In this document: positions 33,717-45,606 of the stretch, piece by piece
How positions within the stretch are numbered: position 1 is the stretch's first letter
Layout of the letters: each line of letters starts with the position of its first letter
Assembly (NCBI GenBank): GCA_903813345.2
Contig: CAIIXF020000235.1
Coordinates: 125,342-175,841, forward strand
DNA: 50,500 nucleotides
Direction of reading: 5' to 3'
Source of the DNA: Owenia fusiformis
Lineage: Eukaryota; Annelida; Polychaeta; Sabellida; Oweniidae
The notes under the pieces: model-generated
Told to the model about the DNA's origin: nothing
The model's input: only the letters and a program-made list of their open reading frames with translations
Database searches by the model: none
Program-made: the position numbers and the translations under genes

Positions 33717-34153
33717 CTACAGAAACATTTGTATTTTTTAATTCAGTAAATAGTTTGTATCAACAAGAGCATAAATAAAATAAACCTTTCTATATCACAG
33801 AACGCCATGTTACCATGTTGATCGCACTACTACAGACTAGCCCTATTTCGCTAAACACGTTGAATATTATATACTGATGATATTGATGATTTTCATATTA
33901 TGACCGTCCTCAATTTGTGTATGATAGAAGACTCAGCTTCTTATTGTTGCGGTGCTTCTGTAGTCTGAGAAACGCTTAATTAAACTGTCAAAATTAAATA
34001 AATGCAAAGATGGGTGCCCTTCCCACGTAAAATTAAATGCCGAATCTAAAATCAATTGCCAATCATCACAGCAAGTTCGAATAAAGAAGCAACCTCTACC
34101 TGCTTTAAGAACAACACATTGTCTATTGAAATAGCTACGAAAATTTCACTCAC

Positions 34154-34357
34154 TAGAGCTTCCAGTTGCTCCTTCGAGTAATTCGCCTTTCGTTATCTCT
34201 TCTTCTGCAAGGGAGGCCTTTTCACCAAGTTGTACTTCCGTTTCAGCTTTTGACAGAACTAGGTTATTGAGATCAGTTGAAATATCAGTTGCATCTTGGA
34301 GGAAAGGAGACTGCGTGGCTATTCCATGCTGGCCTGAATCGTATTGTTCACGTTCTG
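34154..34357 (-). CDS. Acidic exon R1
   Basis: A 204-bp symmetric phase-1 exon, acceptor tttttcttacag, donor gtgagt. It starts AEREQYDSGQHG and ends EEEITKGELLEGATGSS. Only its last 20 residues resemble R2 and R3 (the L-x-G-A-x-G end); the first part is unlike them. No recognised domain. Confidence 0.78.
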
Positions 34358-34834
34358 CTGTAAGAAAAAGCAGGTTTATTTGAATGGTAATTCGACTTCT
34401 AGTGTAGTCCGACATTTGCAAAAATACTCGTCTATGTGGGAAACCAACAATCGGAGACAAGTAATGTTAAACGTATCATTGATATCTTCAATAAGCCAAG
34501 ACAATATAAGACATCTATGTCCCTAAGTTTTTCGACACCAGATCGGTCAATTAACGTGCGTAACCCCAATCGTCTGCAAAGGGGTCAATTTGACCACGTT
34601 CGATATTTTCAACAGTACTTGTAAGTAGAGGGGTAGACAGGGCAGTTATGGTAGTTGGGATTTGTAAATAAAATTGAAAATTCAAGAAATATTGATTGAA
34701 AACTACGAATACTTATTATTATAGTATGTGGAATAAAGTTAAAACATCAATTTTTAAGAATAAAAAAAATTAAGCTGTGTTCATCGAATTGACTTAATAT
34801 TGACTGGTCATCATGGACGTACCAATCGTTTTAC

Positions 34835-35233
34835 CCTGGCAATCACGAACAAATCCCTCGTCTAAGGTTAATTTCACCGTGAAAGATGTTCCGATATATT
34901 TCTCCCTCGTATCTTCTGGAATCAATAGCTCAACCAAAGTCAGTGTCAATGAGCCAGTGTGGAAGTCTTCGATCAATTTTGCTGCTTTCTGCTGATCAAC
35001 TACTTTCACTTTCATCACAAGTGAACCTTGAGCGCTATCTTTATGTTCAACTCCTTTTTGCAATAGAAAGTCTTCCAATGGTTGTTTAAATGTGGGGTCC
35101 GATGCAGTTTTAAAAGCCTCTTGCTCGATACTGATATCTTGTTGAACTGTACTTGTGGCTCTTGACAAAGGACATACAGTAATGCCCATCCCTTTGTCCT
35201 TCGTTGTGATTTCAATATGTATTCCAGGCGACC
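34835..35233 (-). CDS. Exon for a possible TRADD-N-like adaptor domain
   Basis: 399 bp, symmetric phase 1, acceptor gcaatttag, donor gtaaaa. About 133 residues. The first part has a short beta segment (GIHIEITTKDKGMGITV). The second part, GSLVMKVKVVDQQKAAKLIEDF, HTGSLTLTLVELL and then SFTVKLTLDEGF, follows a pattern (G-S-L, L..D(Y/F)xSGxL, L(T/S)xDE) that I recall from invertebrate death-domain proteins and that is reminiscent of the TRADD N-terminal fold. That assignment is from memory and needs a profile search. Placed directly after the death domain and a linker, it would act as a second protein-binding module. Confidence 0.72.
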
Positions 35234-35325
35234 CTAAATTGCGTATACAAATCAAATCTGAGAATTCAGGGGTAACGTGTGGAGTATAATCTAGCTATTT
35301 TCGCAGAAAACAATCAAAGTAGTTT

Positions 35326-35487
35326 ACAGTAACCGTCATAAAAAAACAAAGATAGCTTCAGCTGCTATATTTGTGAACGCTTAGCAATGGTATGCATTTG
35401 ATCGCTACAGTAACCGTCATAAAAAACAAAGATAGCTACAGCTGCTATATTTGTGAACGCTTAGCAATGGTATGCATTTGATCGCTA
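35326..35487. repeat. 81-bp tandem duplication in intron
   Basis: Two nearly identical copies of 81 bp starting acagtaaccgtcataaaa, at 35326 and 35407. The second differs by about one base plus one base of length in an A run. Confidence 0.9.
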
Positions 35488-35592
35488 AACCCCATACTGA
35501 GAATCTCATAGACCTTGATGGTGTTGTTTTGCGAATCAAAAAGGCATTCATAAACAAACGATGACAAAATACAGATACGTGTTACTTTCTTA

Positions 35593-36482
35593 GACGTGTC
35601 GCAAAAAGGTCGCGCACGCATTGTTACCCATTTTCGCTTTTTAACACCACAGAATGTGACGTTTTTTTGAGAAAAATGTACACATATGGAAATCCTTTCG
35701 TCCTCCACATTTGCCTCTATATCTCAAAATATTTAAGGCAAATAACGCTGATATCGTATATGTATTAACAATGGGATAGGAGCATCATAAAACACGAATC
35801 AATTGATATTTTAGGTGAAATAAATATACGTGTTGCTTTGCTTGAAAATAGGCGAATGGCGTAAATTAGCCCTATTTTAATGAATTCTGAAAACCTTTCG
35901 TCCTCCTCTTTTCCACATACAACAGAAAACACATACTTTTGCGAACAAAATCAACTATTTATTAATAAACTAGAGTTTAAGAGCAAAATAATCATGCATG
36001 ATTTATTAAAAATTGATCTCGTATTTTTGGTTTAATGTACACCTGAAGAGTTGAAGGTAACAAAAAATGAGCAAAAAAGGTCGCTGTCAACAGATTCTAT
36101 TTTTCAAAGTCTATGACGTCACAATATGGGACGATTACTAAAATTCATCCTTTGAAATAAAACTTCCATCTACCTTTATCAAGACGAAAAATAAGTATAA
36201 TAGTCATATATTGTTTGAGTTATGAGCGTTTAAAGACGAACAATTATTCAAGATGTAACGTGTCAACAGGGGATATTTGCCAGATGTTTTGGTAAAAATT
36301 CTTTTTTAAAAAAGAACGCGCAAGAATCGTGAACGGAGTGTAGTTGATCTAAAAACCTCATCGAAACAGCTTTAAAATGATATATAACTTTAATTAGAAT
36401 ATTATCTCATAATCCGGGGAATCAAAGTTACATTGACGCAATACCCTTAAAAAACAAATGCGCCACCTTTTTGCGACACGTC
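35593..36482. mobile_element. 890-bp MITE with TTA target duplication (PIF/Harbinger-like)
   Basis: Left end gacgtgtcgcaaaaaggtcg; right end, reverse-complemented, gacgtgtcgcaaaaaggtgg; the similarity continues for about 25 bp. Both sides are flanked by tta (35590-35592 and 36483-36485). A 3-bp TWA duplication is typical of the PIF/Harbinger superfamily. No transposase frame inside. It sits in the intron between the linker exon and the TRADD-N-like exon. Confidence 0.8.
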
Positions 36483-36823
36483 TTATAATTCAAGATTCGG
36501 TCTCCTATAGTGATTTTTTTCAATTTCCAACTTTTAATTACTGGACGTTGCCTTTCTTCTTCAAATATCCAGTATTCCAAACCGGTAGCAATTAAAGACC
36601 AAAAAGGATCACTTTAATTTAAAACAAATGATTAAGAACAAATAATTTGGAACAGTTTACCATGAGAATGACATTATTTGTTAATATTTGTTTTTGTGCA
36701 ACCCTGAATTTTTGCACGATTTTTCACGTCAACTGACAAGTAGGCCTAAAATACATCTTATCAATAAATAATTAAAACGATTAAATAATATAAATATCGA
36801 CTTGCAAGTGGTACATACTTTAC

Positions 36824-36928
36824 CTGGTGGGATATGTGGTATATTGAATGAAATTGGAGCAATTCCATTACTCGGGGTTATCAACAGTTCGTCACATCGA
36901 GACATCGAACGAGAAGTGGCCGCTATAG
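36824..36928 (-). CDS. Linker exon between death domain and TRADD-N-like exon
   Basis: A 105-bp symmetric phase-1 exon, acceptor tttagttgcag, donor gtaaag. It encodes 35 residues rich in Ser, Pro and Ile (IAATSRSMSRCDELL, then ITPSNGIAPISFNIP). No domain. Too short for a simple open-frame search, but frame and splice sites fit both neighbours exactly. Confidence 0.75.
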
Positions 36929-37169
36929 CTGCAACTAAAAAGGGAAGTTGTGAGCGATCGATTCGATTTCAATAATATTGTTTGTGATGATTTTTGACAC
37001 CGGTTCCTAATATAAGGATTTGTCAATTTTCCCTTTAAAAAGGTACCTCACTGTGTAGTGTGTACCATGAGTCGTTTAGTTTCTATCTGCCACGCTCATA
37101 ATCAATTTTTGAAATCAGATTCGTCAGTTTCTGATGATTCTCACAATATGTCGATACCTATTGACTTAC

Positions 37170-37448
37170 TGGATGTCCCTTTGGCTGCCCTGACTTTATT
37201 TGCAAGATCAACCTTTCCTATCTCCTGAAGTGCAACTGCAAGAATTTGTATTTTGTCAGCATCCATCTCCTGCCTTTGTCTCCATTTGTTTAATACGAGG
37301 AACACCCATTGGCTAGAACTGTGTGGGTTGCTTGTTTTAATGGATTCGATTTCAGAATATTCCAGGCCAAGTAACAAACCCATGTCAAAGTACTTGTCTG
37401 GTTCTATTTTTCTTGCAATCAAGTACAGATATCGCTCATTTAGTTCAT
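37170..37448 (-). CDS. Death domain exon
   Basis: A 279-bp symmetric phase-1 exon, acceptor ttccctttccag, donor gtaagt. It encodes ELNERYLYLIARKIEP, then DMGLLLGLEYSEIESI, then QWVFLVLNKWRQRQ, then ILAVALQEIGKVDLANKV. This is the six-helix death-domain pattern: L-G-L before helix 3, a W in helix 4 followed by a polar turn, and AL-x-x-I-G-x-x-D-L-A in helices 5-6. Length (about 85 residues) is normal for the family. Death domains recruit other death domains in apoptotic and NF-kB signalling. Combined downstream with a RING E3 module, it would couple such a scaffold to ubiquitination; that role is inferred. Confidence 0.85.
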
Positions 37449-37802
37449 CTGGAAAGGGAATAGCTAGAAATGTATAATATCATCAATACAAAGCATGTGG
37501 AGCATTATTGGATCCTTGGTGATTTATGAAGTTGACTACTTTTAATTTTCAAAATTTTACAGTTTCCACAGTATTATAACCAACTGAACCAAGGACTACA
37601 GTACGTCACAAAATCAGCTGTTAGGGCGTTTGTATACAAAAAAACTAGTCAAGCTCAGACTTTGAATATATTGGAATAGATATAAATCATTATAGATCTG
37701 TCCATTTGCTTAGCTTAAATGTATCACCAAAAGAGGAATGCCACTAATAGAATTCAGTTGTTTCTATTACATTTGATAAGGTTTCTGACAGATCGTTCTT
37801 AC

Positions 37803-37893
37803 CAGAATCTTCAAGTGCTCCACGAGACTCGTCATATGCACGATCTTCGACTTCCTTTTGAGAAGCATCACTCTTTGTTGGTAAACCCGCCAT
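37803..37893 (-). CDS. First coding exon of the death-domain/TRIM gene
   Basis: ATG at 37893-37891 in a favourable context (ttggcATGG) opens MAGLPTKSDASQKEVE and runs to ALEDS, where donor gtaaga follows in phase 1. The split codon completes as Asp with the death-domain exon. The tail is short, charged and probably unstructured. A minus-strand ATG at 37971 upstream opens a 9-codon upstream frame that ends before this start, so translation may be damped. An acceptor-like cttcatttatag ending at 37989 suggests the 5' UTR is itself spliced. Confidence 0.78.
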
Positions 37894-38932
37894 GCCAACT
37901 TGTTACCGTTGGATCCACTGCCTCTTATCACCGTGTTGGTGTTACCACCATGTTGCCCTTGGTAACGCCATCTTAACTAAGCAAATAGCTATAAATGAAG
38001 AATTAAATAAATAACAAAACCAGATTTGAACAAAACTTGATTAAAAAAAACTCACATGGGCATTATTGTCAAGGTGGTTTCGAAAGATAGGTGTCAGATT
38101 GGTGAGAAGTTAAACTCTCTGCTGAGCTCTAAAAATCGACCATACATGGAGTGGTGGTAAGGTGGAAATTAGGGAGTTTCACAATGGAAAGAAAATGTGT
38201 AATTTACCCCCTCTATTTCGTGTAACAGATTTTGCAACTGATCCCCTGAAGAAGTATTAATCTATTGATAACCTCTGATCGCGCTTCAATCACTTGATCG
38301 TGTTCGTATCATGATAACGTTCCAAAGGTAAACTTTTTAATAGATCGTAGACGTCGCCTAGTAGTTATCTAGGGATGACCTAGATTTTGTATCATTCGAA
38401 CAAGTTTTTTTGAAATTTACATTTATCTGGTTTAGAATTTTAAGTGAAATGATTGGTTTATGAATTTCCCAAAACACCATTTTCGTCATTTGGGATGACT
38501 CCAGTTTGCCTAGTCCTATTGTCGAAAGATAGAAATGCATAAATCATTAGCATCGATACTGGGGAGTCAAACTTACATAACGTATTCCTTACTTATTTGG
38601 AAAAATCAAACCATTAGAAATGACAAGGTTTTTACGATTAAGCCTACGTGACATATTACTTACTAAATGAAACAAAGCGATGAATTATCTCAAACTAAAG
38701 TCGTATTTAGAAAACTTATCAGGGTAGCATATTTGATTATTAGATGGGCGGTACCTTTATTGAAAACATCCAAGATACACCTCAGTCATAACGTTTGCCT
38801 CGAAGGTACGCCATTCCCTTTACATTTCAAGGAATGCTTTATATACTGATATAGCAATAGTGAAAATTATCTGGTTCTTACAACGATAAGTCATTTCGTG
38901 AAATACAAATTCTCAAACTTACCTATCCCGAC

Positions 38933-39010
38933 ATTTGGGTTTGTCGAATCCAACCGTTTGCAATGTCTGACCTTCGTGTCGAACACAATTGATCGATGCT
39001 GTTTGCGTTT
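38933..39010 (-). other. Possible 5' UTR exon of the death-domain/TRIM gene
   Basis: On the minus strand gggatag is followed by a strong donor gtaagtttg at 38932. It could pair with the acceptor at 37989. The exon would be non-coding; its 5' end is unknown. Confidence 0.35.
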
Positions 39011-39662
39011 TAGTTTATCACCTACTCAAGATAATTTTTATCAACTTTATTTGTAAAAACTTCAATTCTAATTTAGCACAAGAGGAAACAATTGGAAACA
39101 CACAACACGTGTAATGCATACAGCAGATACTCATAAAAATACGATTTAAAAGGCCTACAATGATCAGGACAGAAGTATCATTATTAATTTATTGTTAATT
39201 TCATGCTTAGACGTTTATTTACAAAAAAACGCTGTCTTCAAAGTGTGACATCATAAATATATCACTCTAAATAATAAAACAAAATACCAAAAAATGGATT
39301 TTCTAGTTAATATACCAATATGAAAGGAAATACTCCCTTTTATAAGTCTGAAAGGAAGTATACATGGAAACTTGCAATCTTGAGAGGAAATTTACATGGC
39401 AAAATTGCTCAAAAGAGGGTCTTTGGCGCGGCACATAGGTACTAAGAAGTATACTGCAGTGAAACCCCCGGGAAATATATCCACTACACATTAGTCCCTT
39501 TCATTCACAAAAAGAGCACAATGGCGTATACACATGGGCTTTCAAGAGACTCGTGATAGCCGATGGTATTCTTATTTTCGATAATTTAATTGAAGTTAAT
39601 CCAAAGAAAAAAAATAAAAACCCCACTACTTTTCCAGTAAGAGCAATGTGTGGTCCCAGGGC
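39011..39662. other. Intergenic stretch upstream of the death-domain/TRIM gene
   Basis: No coding signal seen. It should contain the promoter of the minus-strand gene, but I find no convincing TATA box or initiator that I would defend. Confidence 0.4.
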
Positions 39663-39760
39663 AATAAGAGTGTGTGACCGTCCTGCAAACAGAGAATACA
39701 TTCTCTGTAATACATTCTCAGTTTGCAGCCCGGTTTGCAGGATGGCCACACACTCTTATT
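39663..39760. repeat. Short fold-back repeat
   Basis: aataagagtgtgtgaccgtc..gcaaac at 39663-39690 is inverted at 39733-39760 with two mismatches over 28 bp. The 42-bp centre contains the internal repeats tacattctc and gtttgcag. Confidence 0.75.
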
Positions 39761-39867
39761 ATAAACCAAGAGAGCAACCTGTGGTTAGATCACAAACTAA
39801 TAAAATACATAAAAAATAACCGTCATTTATCAAAATGGCTGCTCAGTGGCCAAAGTGTCATATGATA

Positions 39868-40265
39868 AAATAATTTCGACTATGAGACAGGGTAGATGCA
39901 AGCAATCCATCCACGTGTTTTGTCTGAAATGTTATCCTGATTTTCAACCCCTTTCATCCCTGCTTTTTTAATTTTTCTTGCATCGATATATGTTGTGTTT
40001 TGAAACACAGTTAACCACTTGAAACTAAAGGAAGAAGTGATTCCTTCAGGGGTTTTAAAGATATACATTTTTGGTGACTAAAATTAGCTGAAAGCAATGG
40101 ATTGCATGAGTTTTCCCTATGGGAAAATAACATGCGAAATATTGTTTTCCACTTTATCTAAAAGAAATCAGTTATTCCTTTTAAGAAATTAAATAGCGCA
40201 ACATATTAGGAAAAACATGTGGGTAGGTTGTTTGCATCTACCCTGTCTCAAAGTCGAAATTATTT
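39868..40265. mobile_element. About 398-bp MITE, superfamily unknown
   Basis: The left end aaataatttcgactatgaga and the right end (reverse-complemented aaataatttcgactttgaga) match over about 38 bp, continuing into cagggtagatgcaa. No coding capacity. Flanks are too AT-rich to define the target duplication. Confidence 0.75.
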
Positions 40266-42880
40266 ATTATCTCTAGAATTGCTTTTTCTGGAGGTTATAC
40301 ATTAGCCTCACATATGCACCTGTTTAAATCCCCAGATAATGGCATAAATCCAACATATGACTGTCCAAAATCTGTTGCGCTAATTTTCCTTCTACTTTCA
40401 ACAAAATTGCTCCAGCTACATGTATTTCAGTAATAGCATACAATAGAAAAAGGTAGAAAAACACATAAATTCTGTATTTAGGGATTGAATTATAATCTTT
40501 ATGAAGCCATCATAAAATATTCTTATACAAATACTATATGACATAAAGTACACGCGTTTATTCATTTTCATTAACGTATTGCATTTTCTTCTTAAACTAT
40601 CAGTTAAAATAGATACAAGTATGTGTACGCTCAGGCCCGTACAGTGATGAAAAATATGGTAATTCAGTCTATAAAATTCATTACCATAACATTCATTAAT
40701 TTACATTCATATTTTGATAAATTATTTTGAGCACCTTTCAACTGTTTTCAGGGACAGCTGGGCAGCCAAACCCAGAAATCAATTGTCGCGGTCATTCGGC
40801 ATTAACCTGAAAACTACGCGAAAATCGTGCTTTTCTACAGAATATAGTCCCGCCTCCAAAAATCATATAAAATGACACCTGTGCATAAATTGACTTTTAA
40901 TATCGATAAACGTAATGGTTTTGGCCGATATTTCGGGAAACGTTTGGAGATATCGGGATGTAACTATATTTCACGAATAATAAGCAAAATAAGGTATGGT
41001 GGGTGAGAAAGAAGACCTCAAAGAGAAAAGTTTTGAAACTGGGTTTCGATAATTTTGAAAATTGGGGTCGTATACATGTTTTGGGCATTTTTTTCTGAGA
41101 TTAGTTATTTATGTGATTTTAGTACAAAACGCACCCCCCTTAATTCGCGGACGTGATTTGAACGTTTTATTGCCCATTCTTATATATTTCTCGAGTTATC
41201 AGCCACTTAGTCAGCAGTAATTGATTTTCAGAAAAAATGTTAATTCTCAGGGATCGATTTTGACATGGTCCCCTGAAGTTGTAAACACTCAATCTCGGAT
41301 GAAACCCGTAGTTAGCCGATACAAAATAACCAGTAGATGATAAAATTGACGTGTAGTTCCCAATCCCCGCATTAAGTTTTTGTTGGGAATTGATTTCTTC
41401 ACGTCGAAAAAAATATGTGATCAGAAAATCAGCTAAATGACAAAAACAATTCTGAGGAAACATTAGTTCAGAATGTTTTGGGCAAATTTTTTTCTTACAG
41501 ATCTGTGGTTAAAAATCTATTGATAAATAAAAAGTAGTCTAAAATACATATGATGTCTAAATATAAAAATACCTGGATAAGTACTTTTGTCAGGAGACTT
41601 GAATCAATTGCGGTCCAGTCATATTGTCGTGTCAAAATTACCCAAAATGGTGAAGCCCTGGCTTTTGAAGAGGGTCGTCTTCGGACTCGAAGTTTTCAGT
41701 ATTTTTAGCCCTTTAGCAACTAATTCTTGAATTCAACGTATGCGTATGATCTAAATACGCATAAGTAAGCCGTATTGTGCATCAATTCGAAGTTCTTATG
41801 GCAATTTGAAGCCATCATCTGGAGCGGTTTCTACTCTTGAATCCGCCAAATTGCTGAAATGCCAAAGGACCTTCTCAGGTCACGTGACCTGTTTTTTAAA
41901 TTTTGCATTTCAGCCACAAAACAACAACATCGGTCATTCATAAATTGTTTGTGGATGGCTTTGAGCACCAACTTGGCATTACTGTACTTAAAATCAAGAG
42001 AGAATGTCAAACAAAACAATAATCGCTAACTGTTTTATCAATTTTTAGTTGATTCCAAGGGGTCTTTCCCTTTCGTTCGTAATTTTAAAGTATCGATGGC
42101 GCTGAAAACAAATTGAACTGGCTCAGCCTATTTGAACGGATTTTAGTAGATTCATGGATATTTAGATCAACCGATAGTGTTTACAGGATTCAGGGATTCC
42201 AGGTGATTACGATGGAGTTCACGGCTTTTAAGTAAGTTCAGTATTTCTGTTACATAACGTAGTTTGAAAACAAATAATTTGAATAATGATGGTGTAATTT
42301 TTGATTTTTGAAATTTTTTAAAGTTAGAGGCAATCTCATCAAATTTCAGTATCTTTTATTGCACATAGGAATCTAGAAATTTACTCACACATTGATGTGA
42401 TAATAAATATTGTATATTTGATGTAAATAGCATAAGGGTCTTGGAGTTAAGCTCGATGTCAGCGCCTCCAAATGACCCATGTTGTTTCAAAATTAGGGAC
42501 CATATTTGGGTCATATTGCGCATGCGCAAAATATATAGCTATTTCTTTTGTGCATTTCCAGAAAGCAAGTTCCAGAACTCCTTGATTCTGCCTCTGCTTC
42601 GATGTGCCTACCAGATTTAATTTGTGGATTTCACAGGGGATTTCAATGTCATCTTCCCTCTCTGAATCTGAACAGCAATGCCTCATATTTGTGAATTCCC
42701 AAGACTAGATTTGCTTGTTATGTGAGTATAGGTGTAACCTTACATGTGTTGTGCAAATTCAAGAAATTAATGCTGTACAGTAACAGTGTATATTGTTGGT
42801 TTGCGACAAAGTCAAGGTAGTTCCGTAAAATGTTTACAATGTTTCTTGACCTGAGTGGCGAGCGAACATTTACAGGGCTG
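40266..42880. other. Gene-poor stretch
   Basis: No supported gene. A possible short first exon (ATGGAGTTCACG at 42211, then donor gtaagt at 42231) has no partner in phase and is not called. Confidence 0.4.
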
Positions 42881-42901
42881 CAGGGGCCTGGGAACCAATA
42901 A

Positions 42902-43164
42902 GGGGGGGGGGGGCAAGTTTCTGGTCTGAGAAAAAACTTCAGCGAAAAAAATGTTTGGACCCCTACAACCAAGTTTTGACATTTGAGGCCCATTATGTTG
43001 AAACTTTGGCCTAAAATTAAAAAATAAGGCCTTAGAAGCCCCCATTATGACCAAAAAAGCCCACTTTCTGGGGCCTTAAGACTTTTTTGGACCAAAATTT
43101 ATTTTGGCCCATTTTTTTCTGAGCCCACCCAAATGACGAGGCCCCGGCCATTACCCCCCCCCCC
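42902..43164. repeat. Segment bounded by a G12 and a C11 run
   Basis: A run of 12 G at 42902-42913 and a run of 11 C at 43154-43164 enclose about 240 bp rich in ggccca/gggcc phrases. The outer part after the C run (agatccgccagtg) resembles a common repeat end, but the left side lacks a matching partner. An old element is likely; ends are unsure. Confidence 0.4.
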
Positions 43165-43189
43165 AGATCCGCCAGTGATTAATTAATTA

Positions 43190-44632
43190 TATTATGGTCA
43201 CATTAAGGTCTCATGGTAGTTATCAGAAATTTACACCAAACAGGAAATGAAATAATCATGTTATTTTAACGTTTTTTGAATGAAGTAAGATAACTGAGTT
43301 CTGCTTTGATCTTCAATCAGTTGTAGTACTCCCATATATCATTTACATTGCCAGGATCACAATGGTTATTGTCAAAATGACCTTTACCATCAAAATAGCT
43401 TTTTCAGCCCTAATAAAAAATATATATAACTTTTTCAGGAAATGCCTTGCAAAAGTAGAATAGAGGACCAACAACAATGCCTTGACTCAACCTAGAACAG
43501 AAATTATGTTCAAATCCTCTGATGGAGAACACTAGGTAAACTGTTTGTTTTCATGTAACTAACTGAAGTTGGTATACCGTATATATCATCTAAGTTTTGA
43601 TTTTAAAAAATGTATTGATAAATAAGCAAGAAATGAACTATCTATGCATGTGTGTCATGAAAATGTTTCAGAGAAAAATGCATTTTAAAATTATATTCCT
43701 CGTAGAAGCAATATTTAAAACATAATATTTGCTTCTTTTCCTAAAACAGTAAGCTAATCAACATTGGATTATTTTGAAAGTTTAAGGAGACTATACTATT
43801 GGGTATATTGAAATTTACCACATATTCAACCACTAGATATATACTTACCAAAGTCCCCAATCCCCAGCTTTCAGTGTTAATTTTGCAATTGTACAGACAG
43901 ATCTAATTAATTTCGCAGTAATTAATTTAATCTGAAGTTAGAATATACCAGAAAATCCACCTGTTACCTGATTGGTTGTTGAATTTGTTGATCATGAACC
44001 TGATTGGCTGCCTGATTAAAGGCACATGTGGGCGTTTGCGTGACTCAACGGGGATTCCCATTTCCCCTCGCTAGCCGAGGAATCGATTATGCTTGATTTT
44101 GAAAATTTTGAAAAAATCTAAAGTGACTTGAATTTTCATCAGTTTTAATCATGGGCTTTCAACAGAAGGGAAGTATTGCCTTGGGTTTTAAAAATTGGAG
44201 AAAATGCTTCTTGTACACATTCCAAGAAAAATCTTATTTTGTACTTTTCATGAATGATTTAACTCAAAAATAAAAACATGATTATCTCATCTGCATACAT
44301 GTTGATAATTTAATATAAAATGGAATTCATCACAATTATGGCAATAATAAATGTGAACATTCTCCCACAAATTATATTTTTACTGGAATGTCTTCTTGAA
44401 TTATTACCCACAATGCAACATTTGAAGAGATATTATTTACTAGTAATATGTAGATTTCAAGTATGATATCACATTGACTGAATTTTGAAAACTTTGAATT
44501 GTGTAAATCAAGATTATTTCTAATAACTAGTCCATTGTTATATTGTCATATTGATTACAGAAAACATGATTTTTTCCTATCAAGTTTCTTATAATATAAC
44601 ATTAATATTCATGTATTTTTCTAATTTTTCAG
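43190..44632. other. Gene-poor stretch
   Basis: I see no coding, RNA or clear repeat signal. Confidence 0.4.
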
Positions 44633-44745
44633 ATTTTTTTGTGTTGGCTGAAGATGTTCCCTGCCATAGGTGCAAAAATGACTGGCTTCAAAGGTTACTA
44701 GATACTTATCAACAATATCAAGCTCAGATTTACAACTTCACATGA
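44633..44745 (+). CDS. Candidate terminal exon of an unknown gene
   Basis: After an acceptor (ctaatttttcag) a frame reads FFVLAEDVPCHRCKNDWLQR and then LLDTYQQYQAQIYNFT before TGA. The composition looks protein-like, and an AATAAA lies at 45424. No family recognised and no upstream exon found, so this may be chance. Confidence 0.25.
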
Positions 44746-45164
44746 ATCAATCAACAAAAATGAAGGCGTAACGTTACACCATTCACCATCACCTATTAAT
44801 GGTACAGTTAAATCAACTTTGTCTGATCTGAAAAACTCAGTTCCTGATGAAACACAATGGAGATTTTAAGACCAGACCATGTCCATAACAGCAGAGTATT
44901 GATAAGGTGAAAACAAAATGATACTGTGCAATGTTAACGAGATGCCAAGAACTATATACTCAAAATGATAACAATGAATGATAACACGACTTTGATGTTG
45001 ACATGAAAATTGAACTATAAAGAGAGTCAGTTAGCAGGGACAATTTGATTCTCCTGTCTTCCAACTCTTTGAGGTAATGATTTATGATTCAAAATTAGAT
45101 AAGGATATATTGGAAAATACTAATATTGGAAATATTCTGGAAAATACTATTTGCTGGAAAGATT

Positions 45165-45606
45165 TATAGGCTGTCCCAAAAGTATGGGACCCCCACAGGC
45201 AGAATGTACCAATGCCCCCATTGTCATATGTGATTTTAAAGCTTATCCAAAGTTACATTGATTTGCCAAGTATCATGTGTCAATTCCCAAATTGGAAAAA
45301 GGTTACAGATTTTTCAAAATTTACTTTCTGGCTACAGTTGAAGTTCAGTTTTACACTAAATTAGTAGTAGTGTGTCTTTCTTTGGCCATGTTGCATTTTA
45401 AATCCTCTTAAAACATTTTTAAGGAAATAAAGAGTTTCCATGGAGTATCTACCCTCACCTTGGCCAAACACTATTTGAGAGTTGAATCATGATACTGGAC
45501 AAGTCAATGTAATTCTTGATAACCTTCAAAATGTTATATAATACATACTGTGAAGGCATTGGTATATGTCTGCCTAGGGGGTCCCATACTTTCTGGACAC
45601 CCTGTA
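45165..45606. mobile_element. 442-bp MITE with TA ends (Tc1/mariner-like)
   Basis: The left end tataggctgtcccaaaagta and the right end (reverse-complemented tacagggtgtccagaaagta) continue through tgggaccccc to aggcag. That is a 36-bp terminal inverted repeat with a handful of mismatches. TA at both borders. No transposase inside. Confidence 0.8.

Noticed and set aside
39553-39865. Overlapping frames around the 39.7-kb fold-back
   Set aside because: They arise from the inverted repeat and have no splice or family support.
42211-42236. Short first exon ATGGAGTTCACG followed by gtaagt
   Set aside because: Its phase does not fit the candidate exon at 44633, and the nearest other acceptor (42637) leads to a stop after about 23 codons.
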